A stretch of DNA of 64,000 bases from Phallusia mammillata. Taxonomy: Eukaryota > Chordata > Ascidiacea > Phlebobranchia > Ascidiidae. Under the pieces are notes generated by a model. The model was not told the DNA's origin, did not search any database, and saw only the letters and a program-made list of their open reading frames with translations. Location of the stretch: assembly GCA_003260075.1 (NCBI GenBank), contig QLIY01000107.1, positions 112,435 through 176,434 on the forward strand, given 5' to 3'. A program made the translations under genes and the position numbers. This document shows, piece after piece, positions 1 to 64,000 of the stretch (positions are counted from its first letter, which is position 1; every line of letters starts with the position of its first letter).

Positions 1-64000
<64,000 letters not shown>

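Overview
This is animal (metazoan) nuclear DNA: AT-rich, intron-dense, with GT-AG introns and many small non-autonomous DNA transposons, and no sign of a prokaryotic gene layout. Short introns plus what looks like very high allelic divergence would suit a marine invertebrate such as an ascidian. That placement is a weak inference, because no marker gene is present.

The + strand is almost entirely one giant gene that enters from the left and leaves on the right. From 673 to 63065 it is a tandem array of about 53 copies of a 79-residue module, each encoded by two exons. Exon A is always 154 nt (intron phase 1 in, phase 2 out) and carries C-P-x-Y-Y-G-x-H-x3-C-x4-W-x4-C, so cysteines lie at residues 6, 17 and 27. 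Exon B is always 83 nt (phase 2 in, phase 1 out) and carries a [TN]xx[AS]D-x-G...Q-L-N-C-F-G core with a fourth cysteine at residue 76. The whole module is therefore symmetric (1-1) and can be duplicated or skipped without breaking frame. I do not recognise the family. Four cysteines per module and abundant N-glycosylation sequons suggest an extracellular disulfide-rich repeat.

Modules 1-32 are mostly of an 'ADAG / YGPH / YPDKL' type. Modules 33-53 shift to an 'SDLG / YYGIQT / FPDNLT' type with up to three or four sequons per module and much higher similarity to each other, which indicates recent expansion at the 3' side. Block duplications are visible (for example 43-44 resemble 47-48, 38 resembles 46, 2 resembles 11). 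At 63376 the protein changes to LDL-receptor class A repeats, which run off the end of the window. One conserved Cys codon there reads TGA.

Introns hold hAT-type elements with 8-bp target duplications, a TA-flanked mariner-like MITE, fold-back elements and a tRNA-derived SINE relic. About 70 tracts of 9-99 G, nearly all G on the + strand, sit exactly where sequence restarts in a near-identical copy of what precedes. I read these as assembly joins between allelic contigs, so many apparent extra or half exons are redundant copies rather than separate exons. A single N marks four similar joins (1987, 45705, 58447, 63385). No promoter, polyadenylation site, start codon, signal peptide or membrane segment of the gene is inside the window.
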